Shown: piece after piece, positions 48,510 through 55,982 of the stretch
How the letters are laid out: the number at the start of each line of letters is the position of its first letter
How positions within the stretch are numbered: position 1 is the stretch's first letter
Assembly (NCBI RefSeq): GCF_030848505.1
Contig: NZ_JAVDDU010000001.1
Location: forward strand, 434,001-498,000
DNA: 64,000 nucleotides
Reading direction: 5' to 3'
Source: Marinimicrobium hydrolyticum
Lineage (GTDB): Bacteria; Pseudomonadota; Gammaproteobacteria; Pseudomonadales; Cellvibrionaceae
Translations under genes and position numbers: made by a program
Notes under the pieces: model-generated
Told to the model about the DNA's origin: nothing
The model's input: only the letters and a program-made list of their open reading frames with translations
Databases searched by the model: none

Positions 48510-48625
48510 TGGAAGGCAAGCGTAAGGCAGATTATCAGGAATATCAGGGACACCCAATGTTAGGAAAAACAAACCAAAAACGGTGCGCTCCGCGCCTGCT
48601 TTAATAGAGTTTGGGTGCCCTGGAT
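48510..48625. repeat. Repeated GGGACACCCA motifs with an inverted copy
   Basis: The 220-bp gap between fragment B and A2 contains GGGACACCCA twice in direct orientation (about 48497 and 48549) and a near-inverted copy, TTTGGGTGCCCTGG, at about 48610. A related GGGCACCCA occurs at about 46345, at the breakpoint of the first stub. This may be a remnant of a small mobile or palindromic element. There is no transposase. The short frame ending just before A2 (EGYREGCP) resembles the last residues of the large protein (DEIYRVGCP). Confidence 0.35.
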
Positions 48626-48654
48626 AATGAAGGCTATAGAGAGGGGTGCCCTTG

Positions 48655-49665
48655 ATGACGACTAGTAAAACGTATTTGATAAATCTATTGACACTTTTTA
48701 CAAAGCTTATTGCCATAGCTTTTCTTTTTATATCGCTACCGTCAGTAGGCTTTAACCTTGATAAAGGTATTGCTCGAAGCCACGCACAATGGAATTCAAA
48801 TGCCGGAACAGTAAGAAAGCTACATAACTTTTATCCTGATGCAATTTATATTGATGAGAATTATCAGGTAATGTATGGATTAAGCGGTACGTCAATTGCT
48901 ATGTTTGATGTTAGTGATAATTTTCGATTAATGGGGGGGCGGGGCCTTACCCGCTGGTCCCATGAATATTTGGAACAAAAAGTTGAGATAACCTATGAAG
49001 CCGGAAACTTCTATCGGGCCGGAGACTCCGATACCTACTTGGCAGATGATGCCAAACTGATTCATTTGATGGGGTGTATGCAGCAAACTCCCTTGAGGTA
49101 CGGCGATTTCACCGGCGATGGCAAGTCGGAATTGGTAGTGTTCTTATCTGATGAAGTGTCAACCGACATTCGTGTCTTTTCTCTTGACAAACAAAAGGTC
49201 ATTTTTTCCAGTAAGCTGAATTTCTCGGATTCCGAGCATCGGGATGATATCCCTGAATACTACCTGCATGACGCTCCATTCCAATACTTATCATGGCGGC
49301 ATATTAATAGTGACATCGCCGCTTTTCCTGCTACCAAAGCCTACGCCAAACTGTATGTGGATGATTTTTCAAACAACAATCAGCAAGATTTGTTGGTCTG
49401 GCGGAAAGTTTACCAGTCACGGCGCCTCGATGACGATATAGCAGGGTTCGAATTGCTGGAAGAAACATTGTTGCACTACAGCTTAGTTGATGGCGAATAC
49501 CAACCCCAGGAAGCCGACGCAGCCACAATCAAAGGCTGGCTGGCCGCCAACGAACTCACTTGGCAAAAAGGCTACCCCAGCAAAAGCGAATGCGAAGGAG
49601 AGGAGGGCGAGCTGATTCCGGAAATGCATGACCCTCTGCTAAATGATCCGGACGTGCTTCAGTAG
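48655..49665 (+). CDS. Exported protein A2, paralogue of A1 and A3
   Basis: A 336-residue protein with an N-terminal hydrophobic export signal (about 8-30). The region after it (FNLDKG, HNFYPDAIYIDENYQVMYGL, FRLMGGRGLTRW) is close to A3. Calcium-loop-like motifs are YGDFTGDGKSELVVF and a degenerate DDFSNNNQQDLLVW. It ends with the tail GELIPEMHDPLLNDPDVLQ. The ATG at 48655 follows a TGA that closes a short remnant of a large-protein end, the same TGATG arrangement as in A3. The 5' half is AT-rich. Function unknown; same inference as for A1. Confidence 0.78.
   Translation: MTTSKTYLINLLTLFTKLIAIAFLFISLPSVGFNLDKGIARSHAQWNSNAGTVRKLHNFYPDAIYIDENYQVMYGLSGTSIAMFDVSDNFRLMGGRGLTRWSHEYLEQKVEITYEAGNFYRAGDSDTYLADDAKLIHLMGCMQQTPLRYGDFTGDGKSELVVFLSDEVSTDIRVFSLDKQKVIFSSKLNFSDSEHRDDIPEYYLHDAPFQYLSWRHINSDIAAFPATKAYAKLYVDDFSNNNQQDLLVWRKVYQSRRLDDDIAGFELLEETLLHYSLVDGEYQPQEADAATIKGWLAANELTWQKGYPSKSECEGEEGELIPEMHDPLLNDPDVLQ
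49534..49652 (+). repeat. 119-bp direct repeat, copy in A2
   Basis: Identical in all 119 bases to 47590-47708. Similarity continues with few changes through the stop codon and the following terminator. Confidence 0.9.
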
Positions 49666-49698
49666 CAGAACCATTCTTTAACAATTCGAAGCCAGTAG

Positions 49699-49732
49699 CA
49701 CGGCCAGTAAAAACTCTGGCCGTGCTGCTTTT
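49699..49732 (+). terminator. Rho-independent terminator after A2
   Basis: CACGGCCAG pairs perfectly with CTGGCCGTG around TAAAAACT, followed by CTGCTTTT. It is the sister of the hairpin after A1. Confidence 0.8.
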
Positions 49733-49834
49733 CACTCGACCCTTCGCGGCTACGACGACCTAGTCAGTATTTTTTATTCCCTGATCGCCCCCCAAGTAGA
49801 ACGCCTCAGCCCCATCGACGGCCCACAGGACCTG

Positions 49835-52090
49835 GTGCTGTCCCTGGGCGGCGAAGAGCTCCAAATCACTCTGGGTGAAAACCAACAAATCAGCTTCAGC
49901 AACCTGGCCCACATCGACCGCCTGGACCCGGCTGATCTGCTGACCATCCGCCTGTACAGCAACCAGGATGCCGGTAACACCTTGTGGGAGTACGCCTTTA
50001 CCCGTAATGGGCTGCACGTGTATTACAAGATTCCTGGCAACGAAGAAGAGAACAACGAGGAAAGGAAAGATATTGAAATCCTCAGCCTACTGACCGAACC
50101 CCCGGCGCCGGTCCTCGGGGGCGACGCCAGCCATCCCATACCCGTAGTGCGTACCCTGGGCGGATTGCGCTTGCGCTATCGCTACCTGCCACCGTCGACC
50201 AACGGCGTTCACATTCAGCGCGTTACCTGGACCATTAACCACCGAGGTCGCTACTGCTCCGATTACGGCGTGGATGACCCAACGGGCCAATGCCATATCC
50301 GCGAAGCGGGTGTTCCCTTCGTACAGATCGGCTTTGCGCCGGAAGAGAGCGCCAACGTTTACTGGGAACCATTGGCCGATGCATCACAGCCCCCGTTACT
50401 GCCCGGCACTCCTCAAGTTCGCTGGGACCTCTGGGCCGGTCAAAACACCGACGACGAAGGCGTTCAAGCGCACCTGCGAGCCGAATACACCATACCCTCA
50501 CAAGCCAATCCGAATGTGGCTCTGCCTCGGTATTACAATCAGGACTTCGTGATCAAAACCCGGGAGCTTGCCCCGGTCACAGAAGAAGGGGCCGAACCCA
50601 TGGAAGGCTCCGATGTGGCCATGCTGGAGGCGATGTTGTGGCAGTTCGGCATCAGCCCGGAGCGAGACAATCGCGGGTACAGTGGCAGCCGAAAAGGTAG
50701 TGCTGATCGCTTCCGCTACAGTTCTGGCACTGCGGCAACCAATTCTTCCCTGGAGTTGATGCTTAGACGCTTTCAGGCCAGAAATTTCTCGGCTAACGAA
50801 AACCCCGATGATGGTCCAACAGGCTCGCTGGGCAGAAGCTTCCCGCGGGTGATGGCCTTGTCCGATGGAGTGGTCGGTGATGACACTCTGCGCCATTTGC
50901 AGCGAGCCTGGATTCCATACTACAAAGCCTCAACCGCACACAGTACGCGCCCGCGTATAGGCAACCAACCTGACCTGGACGCGGGTCTGGATACTTGGTT
51001 GTCTGAGGCGGTCACGATTTGGCGTGATGGCCTGAATCCTAATTATCTCCCGGCCACTTATACTGAAAACAGGCACAACGCGGTAATTGCTGCCGCTGGC
51101 CACGCGGCCGATGAAGACTATAGTCAAGAGGCGCTCCTGAAAACCTGGTTGATGGCTGAATCCTCTTTCCACTGGGGCCTGCGGCTTAACGCTCCGTTTA
51201 GAATGAATGAAGGTGGGGCTGATGAAGAGGGCAGTTTAAGCTTCAACCAGGTGCTGTATCGCTATCGCTATAGTGACCGACCCTGTAATGTTCACAAACA
51301 GGTGGGTTTGAATTACTTTGAGCCTGCGGACAACTTGAAAGGCTTTGCGGTGCACACAGGTGGTAGCGCCTTACGGTACCCGCAGTGTGGCAGCTCCTTC
51401 TGGTTCGCCTTTCACAGCGACGGCCGAGGTACGGTACGGGTTTACGGCGATCCGGATTTGCGAGGCTATCGCCACGGTAATGGTCCTGTGACTCCGATAG
51501 AGACAACAAATAACCGGAATCAGCAATGCAACGGCGCCAGTCCTCCCGCCAGTTGCGAGGGCGATTATGAGCGTTTGGCCAAGGCGATTGGTGAATACAA
51601 CGGCGCGGCGGATATACTGCGCAGCTGGGTAGTAGCGGGTGATGCGCGCACGGTCATCCGAGGACTCAGCTGGCCCGAGATCCTGCGTCATGCTCACTAC
51701 GCGGGTTTGAATGGCGGTAACGACGGGGATGTTGGCGGTACAGGCGCCTGCTATTCGTGTGGATACAGCATCAATATCCGCACCGCAGCCAATCGGTTTA
51801 ATATGACGCCGAGAACCTATATTTGGCGCGGTGGTACAAACCCAGAAGATATGCCCCAGCGGGATGCGGATGGAATTATCCTGCTAGACCCTGTAAGCAA
51901 CGAGCCGTTGATTCATCCCGAAGCGGGACAGGATTTGTGTTTTGCTTATGGGGAGAGGGAATGGATTGAGCCGGCGTTTGAGGTATTGGTTTTTGATGCA
52001 CAAGGAAATCCTCAACAGCAGCCAGCAAGATTTGATAATTACCGAGAAAGAGCTGATGGTGATGAAATCTATAGAGTGGGGTGCCCGTGA
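49835..52090 (+). CDS. Large Cys-rich protein, 5'-truncated, possible peptidoglycan-active enzyme
   Basis: A frame of 751 codons from a GTG at 49835. Coding character continues upstream in frame to about 49736 (GYDDLVSIFYSLIAPQVERL), where it meets the terminator after A2, with no ATG, signal peptide or ribosome-binding site, so the true N-terminus is missing. Residues about 258-360 resemble a peptidoglycan-binding domain (MLEAMLWQFGISP, then DGVVGDDTLRHLQ). Further on, AESSFHW (Glu442) and IGEYNGA (Tyr588) recall the ES and AYNxG motifs of lytic transglycosylases. Several Cys pairs suggest an oxidising compartment. The end CFAYGEREW...YRVGCP overlaps A3. The enzyme assignment is weak. Confidence 0.6.
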   Translation: MLSLGGEELQITLGENQQISFSNLAHIDRLDPADLLTIRLYSNQDAGNTLWEYAFTRNGLHVYYKIPGNEEENNEERKDIEILSLLTEPPAPVLGGDASHPIPVVRTLGGLRLRYRYLPPSTNGVHIQRVTWTINHRGRYCSDYGVDDPTGQCHIREAGVPFVQIGFAPEESANVYWEPLADASQPPLLPGTPQVRWDLWAGQNTDDEGVQAHLRAEYTIPSQANPNVALPRYYNQDFVIKTRELAPVTEEGAEPMEGSDVAMLEAMLWQFGISPERDNRGYSGSRKGSADRFRYSSGTAATNSSLELMLRRFQARNFSANENPDDGPTGSLGRSFPRVMALSDGVVGDDTLRHLQRAWIPYYKASTAHSTRPRIGNQPDLDAGLDTWLSEAVTIWRDGLNPNYLPATYTENRHNAVIAAAGHAADEDYSQEALLKTWLMAESSFHWGLRLNAPFRMNEGGADEEGSLSFNQVLYRYRYSDRPCNVHKQVGLNYFEPADNLKGFAVHTGGSALRYPQCGSSFWFAFHSDGRGTVRVYGDPDLRGYRHGNGPVTPIETTNNRNQQCNGASPPASCEGDYERLAKAIGEYNGAADILRSWVVAGDARTVIRGLSWPEILRHAHYAGLNGGNDGDVGGTGACYSCGYSINIRTAANRFNMTPRTYIWRGGTNPEDMPQRDADGIILLDPVSNEPLIHPEAGQDLCFAYGEREWIEPAFEVLVFDAQGNPQQQPARFDNYRERADGDEIYRVGCP

Positions 52091-53097
52091 TGACGAATAG
52101 TCCAATGTGTTTAATAAGTATATCAAGGCTTATTGCCATAATTCTGTTTTTTATACCATTGCCATCATTGGGCCTTAGTCTCGACAAAGGTATTGTTCGA
52201 GACGATCCACAGTGGAGTTCATATGCTGGAATAGTAAGAAAGCAACATAACTTCTACCCCGACTCGGTTTTTATTGATACGGACGCTGAATTGATGTACG
52301 GATTAAGCCGTTCATCAATTGCTGTGTTTGATTTGAGTAGTAACTTTCGATTAATGGGAGGAAGAGGTCTCACCCGCTGGCCAGGAGAGTACATCGAAGA
52401 AGAAATCGTCACTCGCTACGCCAATTTCGATATCGCCTACGGAGAGCGCCCCTTGGGCTTATCGAGGACCTCGGTTGGATGCCTTGTGAACTCGCCCTTG
52501 CGCTACGGCGATATTAATGCGTCCGGTGACGCCGAACTGGTTTTGTTTATGGGCAACGACCTTGTTGTTTTCTCACCAAACCGTCAGCGTGTGATCTTCA
52601 TGGCCAACTTGGCGATATACGATTGGTTACCCGCCGCCGCTGTTGAGGATTTTTATACCGACGAGGCGGGCACGTTCAGGGCTGGAGAAGCGAGCCCTCA
52701 GCATCCGTCTACTATTGCAATCAGTAATGCGCGCCATGGTGCACCGCCACAGCAACTTCCGGGTTATCGAGGTTACGCAAAGCTCTACTTTGGCGATTTT
52801 GATGAAAATGACCAGCACGACATTCTGGTGTGGCGAAAGCTGTATGTCTCCCGTTTACGCAACGATGAGACCCCGGGCTTTCAGGTTCTCAAAGACACCT
52901 ATCTGCACTACCAATTAAACGACAGTGAGTACGAGTTACAGGATACCGACGAAACCACCATTCAAGGTTGGTTATCCGCCGACGAACTCACGTGGCAAAA
53001 AGGCTACCCCAGCAAAAGCGAATGCGAAGGAGAAGTGGGTGAGCTGATTCCGGAAATGCACGATCCTCTGCTCACCGACCCGGCAGTCTTGCAGTAG
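52090..53097 (+). CDS. Exported protein A3, paralogue of A1 and A2
   Basis: A 335-residue protein with a hydrophobic export signal (about 8-30, SISRLIAIILFFIPLPSLG). The ATG overlaps the stop of the large protein (TGATG), so the pair is translationally coupled. Calcium-loop-like motifs are present as YGDINASGDAELVLF and FGDFDENDQHDILVW. The end GELIPEMHDPLLTDPAVLQ is a slightly diverged version of the shared tail. Of the three copies it is the only one still next to a long partner gene, which makes it the reference pair for the locus. Confidence 0.78.
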   Translation: MTNSPMCLISISRLIAIILFFIPLPSLGLSLDKGIVRDDPQWSSYAGIVRKQHNFYPDSVFIDTDAELMYGLSRSSIAVFDLSSNFRLMGGRGLTRWPGEYIEEEIVTRYANFDIAYGERPLGLSRTSVGCLVNSPLRYGDINASGDAELVLFMGNDLVVFSPNRQRVIFMANLAIYDWLPAAAVEDFYTDEAGTFRAGEASPQHPSTIAISNARHGAPPQQLPGYRGYAKLYFGDFDENDQHDILVWRKLYVSRLRNDETPGFQVLKDTYLHYQLNDSEYELQDTDETTIQGWLSADELTWQKGYPSKSECEGEVGELIPEMHDPLLTDPAVLQ

Positions 53098-53149
53098 TTG
53101 TGTAAGACAGTTTATCCCTGTTTGCTTTTAAACAATTTGATTCCTTACA

Positions 53150-53185
53150 CCAAGCCACTCCTTTCGGAGCAGTGGCTTGGTTTTT
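53150..53185 (+). terminator. Rho-independent terminator after A3
   Basis: CCAAGCCACT and AGTGGCTTGG form a perfect 10-bp stem with a following TTTTT. It differs in sequence from the terminators after A1 and A2. Confidence 0.9.
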
Positions 53186-53202
53186 CGTGTGGTATGTAAG
53201 CG

Positions 53203-53352
53203 CGAAGCCAACACCTCACCTCCGGTGAATGGGTTCAAATCATCTCCATCAACCGGGCCACCGGCTACATCGCCAGCGAACGAATGCAACTCACCGACGC
53301 CAGCCAAACCGGTGGCATGCTCAACATCCCCGTGGGCGATCTCGTACGCTAA
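53203..53352 (+). pseudogene. Remnant copy of fragment B
   Basis: About 125 bp nearly identical to 48051-48176, with about half a dozen substitutions and one lost C near 53211 that breaks the frame. It then continues ATCCCCGTGGGCGATCTC to a TAA at 53350. In the restored frame it reads HLTSGEWVQIISINRATGY and ends VGDLVR. No start or ribosome-binding site. The rest of the gap to 53459 shows nothing else. Confidence 0.7.
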
Positions 53353-53459
53353 CGCATTGAACGCTCCCTGGAGTCATTCACGAGAGCTCGGTCACCGAGC
53401 ACGGAATTCGTGCTACCTTTACTTTAATATCCAGAAGACGAGATTTTTGTTGAGCTCCT

Positions 53460-54563
53460 ATGCCTAATAACCCTCGGTACGTCCAAATTGAACCCACGAC
53501 CCGTTGCAATTTTACTTGCGGTTTTTGTGCGGGTAGGCATTTGGAACAGCAGGATATGGAGTTGTCCACCTTTAAAAAATTGATCGATAGCCTCGAAGGT
53601 ATTGAGCATGTGGAGTTACAGGGTGAAGGTGAGCCTCTTCTGCATCCAGACTTCTTTTCGATGGTTCGTTACCTAAGAACGAAATTTCCTCAAGTTCGAA
53701 TATCGTTAATAACCAACGGCAGTTTGTTTACTGCAGACATCATCGAAGAGTTACTGGAGGCCTCTCTGGAGAGCGTGATGGTCTCATTGGAGTCTGTGAA
53801 TGAAGAGGAGTTTCAGGTAATCCGTGGTGGCAAGCTGAGCCGAGTGAGGCGCGGTCTAGCGCAATTTCTCGAAAGAAAGGCTGCTTGGGAAGGGCCGGTT
53901 CCCCGGGTAGGGTTTGCGGTGACTTTGCTGCGAGATACCTATGCGGGCCTAAGTGCTGTCGCTGAATTGTATGATGTTCTGGGAATGGATGGAGGCATTT
54001 TGCTTCAGCCACTACAGACTATGTCAGCTTACCGGCAGTTTTATGATGAAAACATAGTACGTAACCTGCTCCGAACTTCGGATCGGCGAAACATAAGAGA
54101 GATTATTGCCAGTGACAAGCCACTGTCTAATTTATTGCAGCAGTATGCAGCGTCGTCCAGCTTCTATTCCGAGCTCCGCAACAGCATACCCAATCCTGAG
54201 GCCAGTTGCCCGTGGCTGGAGCAAGGTCTCTATGTGAGTGCGAGCGGCATTACGGCTAGCTGCTGTTTTGTAAAGGATGCTGAGAAGGATGGCTTTGGTG
54301 CACTCGATGGCAATACACAGTCGGTACTCGAACAACGTCAGACGATGCTCAACCGGCTGAAAGCAGGCGATACGCCGAGCCAGTGTCACGACTGTGGTAT
54401 TGCTGTGAATCTCCGTGCTAAGTACCCTTTAGACAGCGTCGACGTCCCGGTTCCAGAGCAGGTGGCGCGGATGCAAGAGCTGGTGACAGAAGCTCTGGAT
54501 GGTGGTGAGAGCTTGAAGACTATGACTGAGTTAAAGGCTGAGGGTCACAAAGCGGCGAAGTAA
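53460..54563 (+). CDS. Radical SAM protein with C-terminal Cys-rich (SPASM/twitch-like) region
   Basis: A 367-residue protein. The 4Fe-4S radical-SAM motif CNFTCGFC lies at about residues 16-23, followed by QGEGEPLLHP (the GGE-like SAM motif) and SLITNGSLFT. A second Cys group towards the C-terminus (CPW, SCCF, CHDCG, about 245-320) suggests an auxiliary cluster as in SPASM/twitch enzymes. The substrate is unknown. No RiPP precursor is obvious nearby. A lipoprotein gene follows 51 nt later on the same strand. No strong ribosome-binding site precedes the ATG. Confidence 0.82.
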   Translation: MPNNPRYVQIEPTTRCNFTCGFCAGRHLEQQDMELSTFKKLIDSLEGIEHVELQGEGEPLLHPDFFSMVRYLRTKFPQVRISLITNGSLFTADIIEELLEASLESVMVSLESVNEEEFQVIRGGKLSRVRRGLAQFLERKAAWEGPVPRVGFAVTLLRDTYAGLSAVAELYDVLGMDGGILLQPLQTMSAYRQFYDENIVRNLLRTSDRRNIREIIASDKPLSNLLQQYAASSSFYSELRNSIPNPEASCPWLEQGLYVSASGITASCCFVKDAEKDGFGALDGNTQSVLEQRQTMLNRLKAGDTPSQCHDCGIAVNLRAKYPLDSVDVPVPEQVARMQELVTEALDGGESLKTMTELKAEGHKAAK

Positions 54564-54614
54564 CAAGTGCTAGCACCCGAAGGTGTGAAGCTGGGATTGA
54601 ACAAGGAGTAAGTT

Positions 54615-55328
54615 ATGCGGAGAGTGATACTGCTATTGGCTTTAATGGCTCCGATACTGACGAGCTGCCAGTTATTTCAAGATAACCGAACAGTGGTTCA
54701 CCTTCATCCTGATGGGACGGAGCCTTCTACAGTCGATTACGTACGGAATCTGCTGGAGGAAGGGGGTTATCGGGTAGTAATGCGATCCAACACCTCGCCG
54801 TATCGCGGTCACGGGAGTGCGCTGGTTTACGGAGGCGGTGTTCTGGGGCGGTTTGAGGCCTATGGAATTATTTCCCATTTGGAAGCCAGCGGATTTGTGG
54901 TTCCCAACGTGTTTGAGCGTGAAGCGCAGAATCATCGCTATACCGCAAAAAATATGGGGTTGTATCTTGATCCCGGCCATGTGGGCGAAAAAGGTCAGGC
55001 TGAGGAGATACCGACGGAGCCTTTGTCTGTAGATGATGTTGAGTTTGCGGCGATTGATTGCGAGCAAAACTTTACAGCGCACTTTGAGCGGGACGGTTCG
55101 GTGGTGTTCTTTTCCGGTGAGGGTGATCTTTTGGAAACCACCTTATGGAAGCTTGTAGATGACCAGACGTTAAGTGTTATGGGTGGTCAGGGAAATCAGT
55201 ACGAGGTTCTTGCGAGTGCTCGGCAACAAGAAGATGGAGTACGGCATATCATTAGCCTGCTTCCCCAGGGCTTTTATCGACTTCCCTATGGGTGCAGCTA
55301 TTCCGGTACTTTGTTCGAGATAAGATGA
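54615..55328 (+). CDS. Lipoprotein of unknown function
   Basis: A 237-residue protein with a lipoprotein signal peptide (about 1-18) and lipobox LTSC at residues 15-18, so it is predicted to be anchored to a membrane facing the periplasm. Residue Gln after the Cys favours outer-membrane sorting. The segment VDYVRNLLEEGGYRVVMRSN vaguely recalls LytR C-terminal-type domains. The C-terminal half has a beta-rich pattern. AAGGAG precedes the ATG. It may form an operon with the radical SAM gene, but no functional link is known. Confidence 0.72.
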   Translation: MRRVILLLALMAPILTSCQLFQDNRTVVHLHPDGTEPSTVDYVRNLLEEGGYRVVMRSNTSPYRGHGSALVYGGGVLGRFEAYGIISHLEASGFVVPNVFEREAQNHRYTAKNMGLYLDPGHVGEKGQAEEIPTEPLSVDDVEFAAIDCEQNFTAHFERDGSVVFFSGEGDLLETTLWKLVDDQTLSVMGGQGNQYEVLASARQQEDGVRHIISLLPQGFYRLPYGCSYSGTLFEIR

Positions 55329-55349
55329 GGAAGGCGCTAACTCAGCGGT

Positions 55350-55640
55350 TTAGGGCAAGTCCTCCGCTTTAAAATCTCGCCGTTTATGGATTACGGCTAG
55401 GACATAAATATGCTGATCTGTGACTTCATAAATGATCCGGTAAGAGTAAATAGGCAACTCCCGGATGTAGGGCTTACCGATCTCAGCAACCGCCTTGCCA
55501 ATGCTAGGTAGCTCGCTGAGCGAATCGGCTTTCTCCCGAATCTCCTGGGCCACCTTCTTGGCATAGTGCCTTGAATCCTCAGCAATAAAATCATGAATAT
55601 GTTTGAGGTCAGCCTTGGCAGGGTGTGACCAAATCACCAT
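55350..55640 (-). CDS. ParE/RelE-superfamily toxin
   Basis: A 96-residue protein with the ParE-like fold pattern: N-terminal WSHPAKADLKHIHDFIAED, then the core RELPIYSYRIIYEVTDQHIYVLAVIHKRRD. ParE toxins act on gyrase, and RelE toxins cleave mRNA on the ribosome. The AVIHKRRD end is closer to ParE. It overlaps the end of the upstream antitoxin gene by 7 bases, the usual antitoxin-first order. Confidence 0.85.
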   Translation of the reverse strand: MVIWSHPAKADLKHIHDFIAEDSRHYAKKVAQEIREKADSLSELPSIGKAVAEIGKPYIRELPIYSYRIIYEVTDQHIYVLAVIHKRRDFKAEDLP

Positions 55641-55888
55641 GAATCAATGTCGCGTTGCAGTTGCTCGCTGGTTAGGGTTTTACCTTGCTCCACGGCTTCT
55701 TGCCCCTTGCGGACTTTGTCGAGCACATAGAGACGGTACATAATTTCTTCCATGTCAGCGTTATCAGGCAGCTGATTAATGGTGTTGAGGGCATCTTGTT
55801 TGGCGGCTTGCATGGTGGGGTCTCCATAGCCGTTTGCGGCGTCATCAATAGGTTGCAGGGCTGGCTGCATCGGCTGTCTGGCAATCAT
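55634..55888 (-). CDS. Antitoxin partner of the ParE-like toxin
   Basis: An 84-residue protein. The C-terminal part (NADMEEIMYRLYVLDKVRKG, then GKTLTSEQLQRDI) matches the short antitoxins that accompany ParE-family toxins. I choose the ATG at 55888, which has AGGA at good spacing; the frame stays open upstream without a better start. The first 40 residues are Gln/Pro/Ala-rich. Autoregulation is expected, but I find no clear operator. Confidence 0.75.
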   Translation of the reverse strand: MIARQPMQPALQPIDDAANGYGDPTMQAAKQDALNTINQLPDNADMEEIMYRLYVLDKVRKGQEAVEQGKTLTSEQLQRDIDSW

Positions 55889-55982
55889 CGCATTGTCCTG
55901 AAAGGCTGTAAACAACGCTGCCAGCGAAAAACGTAGCGGGACCCCGACCAGTTTAAGCGTCAGGCGGGCCCCACCTCCAGAG

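Noticed and set aside
46346-53352. CRISPR array or insertion sequence as explanation of the repeats
   Set aside because: Repeats are long, protein-coding and few, without regular spacers; no transposase or terminal repeats of a complete element are present.
53460-54563. Radical SAM gene as part of a RiPP cluster
   Set aside because: No short precursor gene, transporter or peptidase is found nearby; the link to the tail-bearing proteins is only positional.
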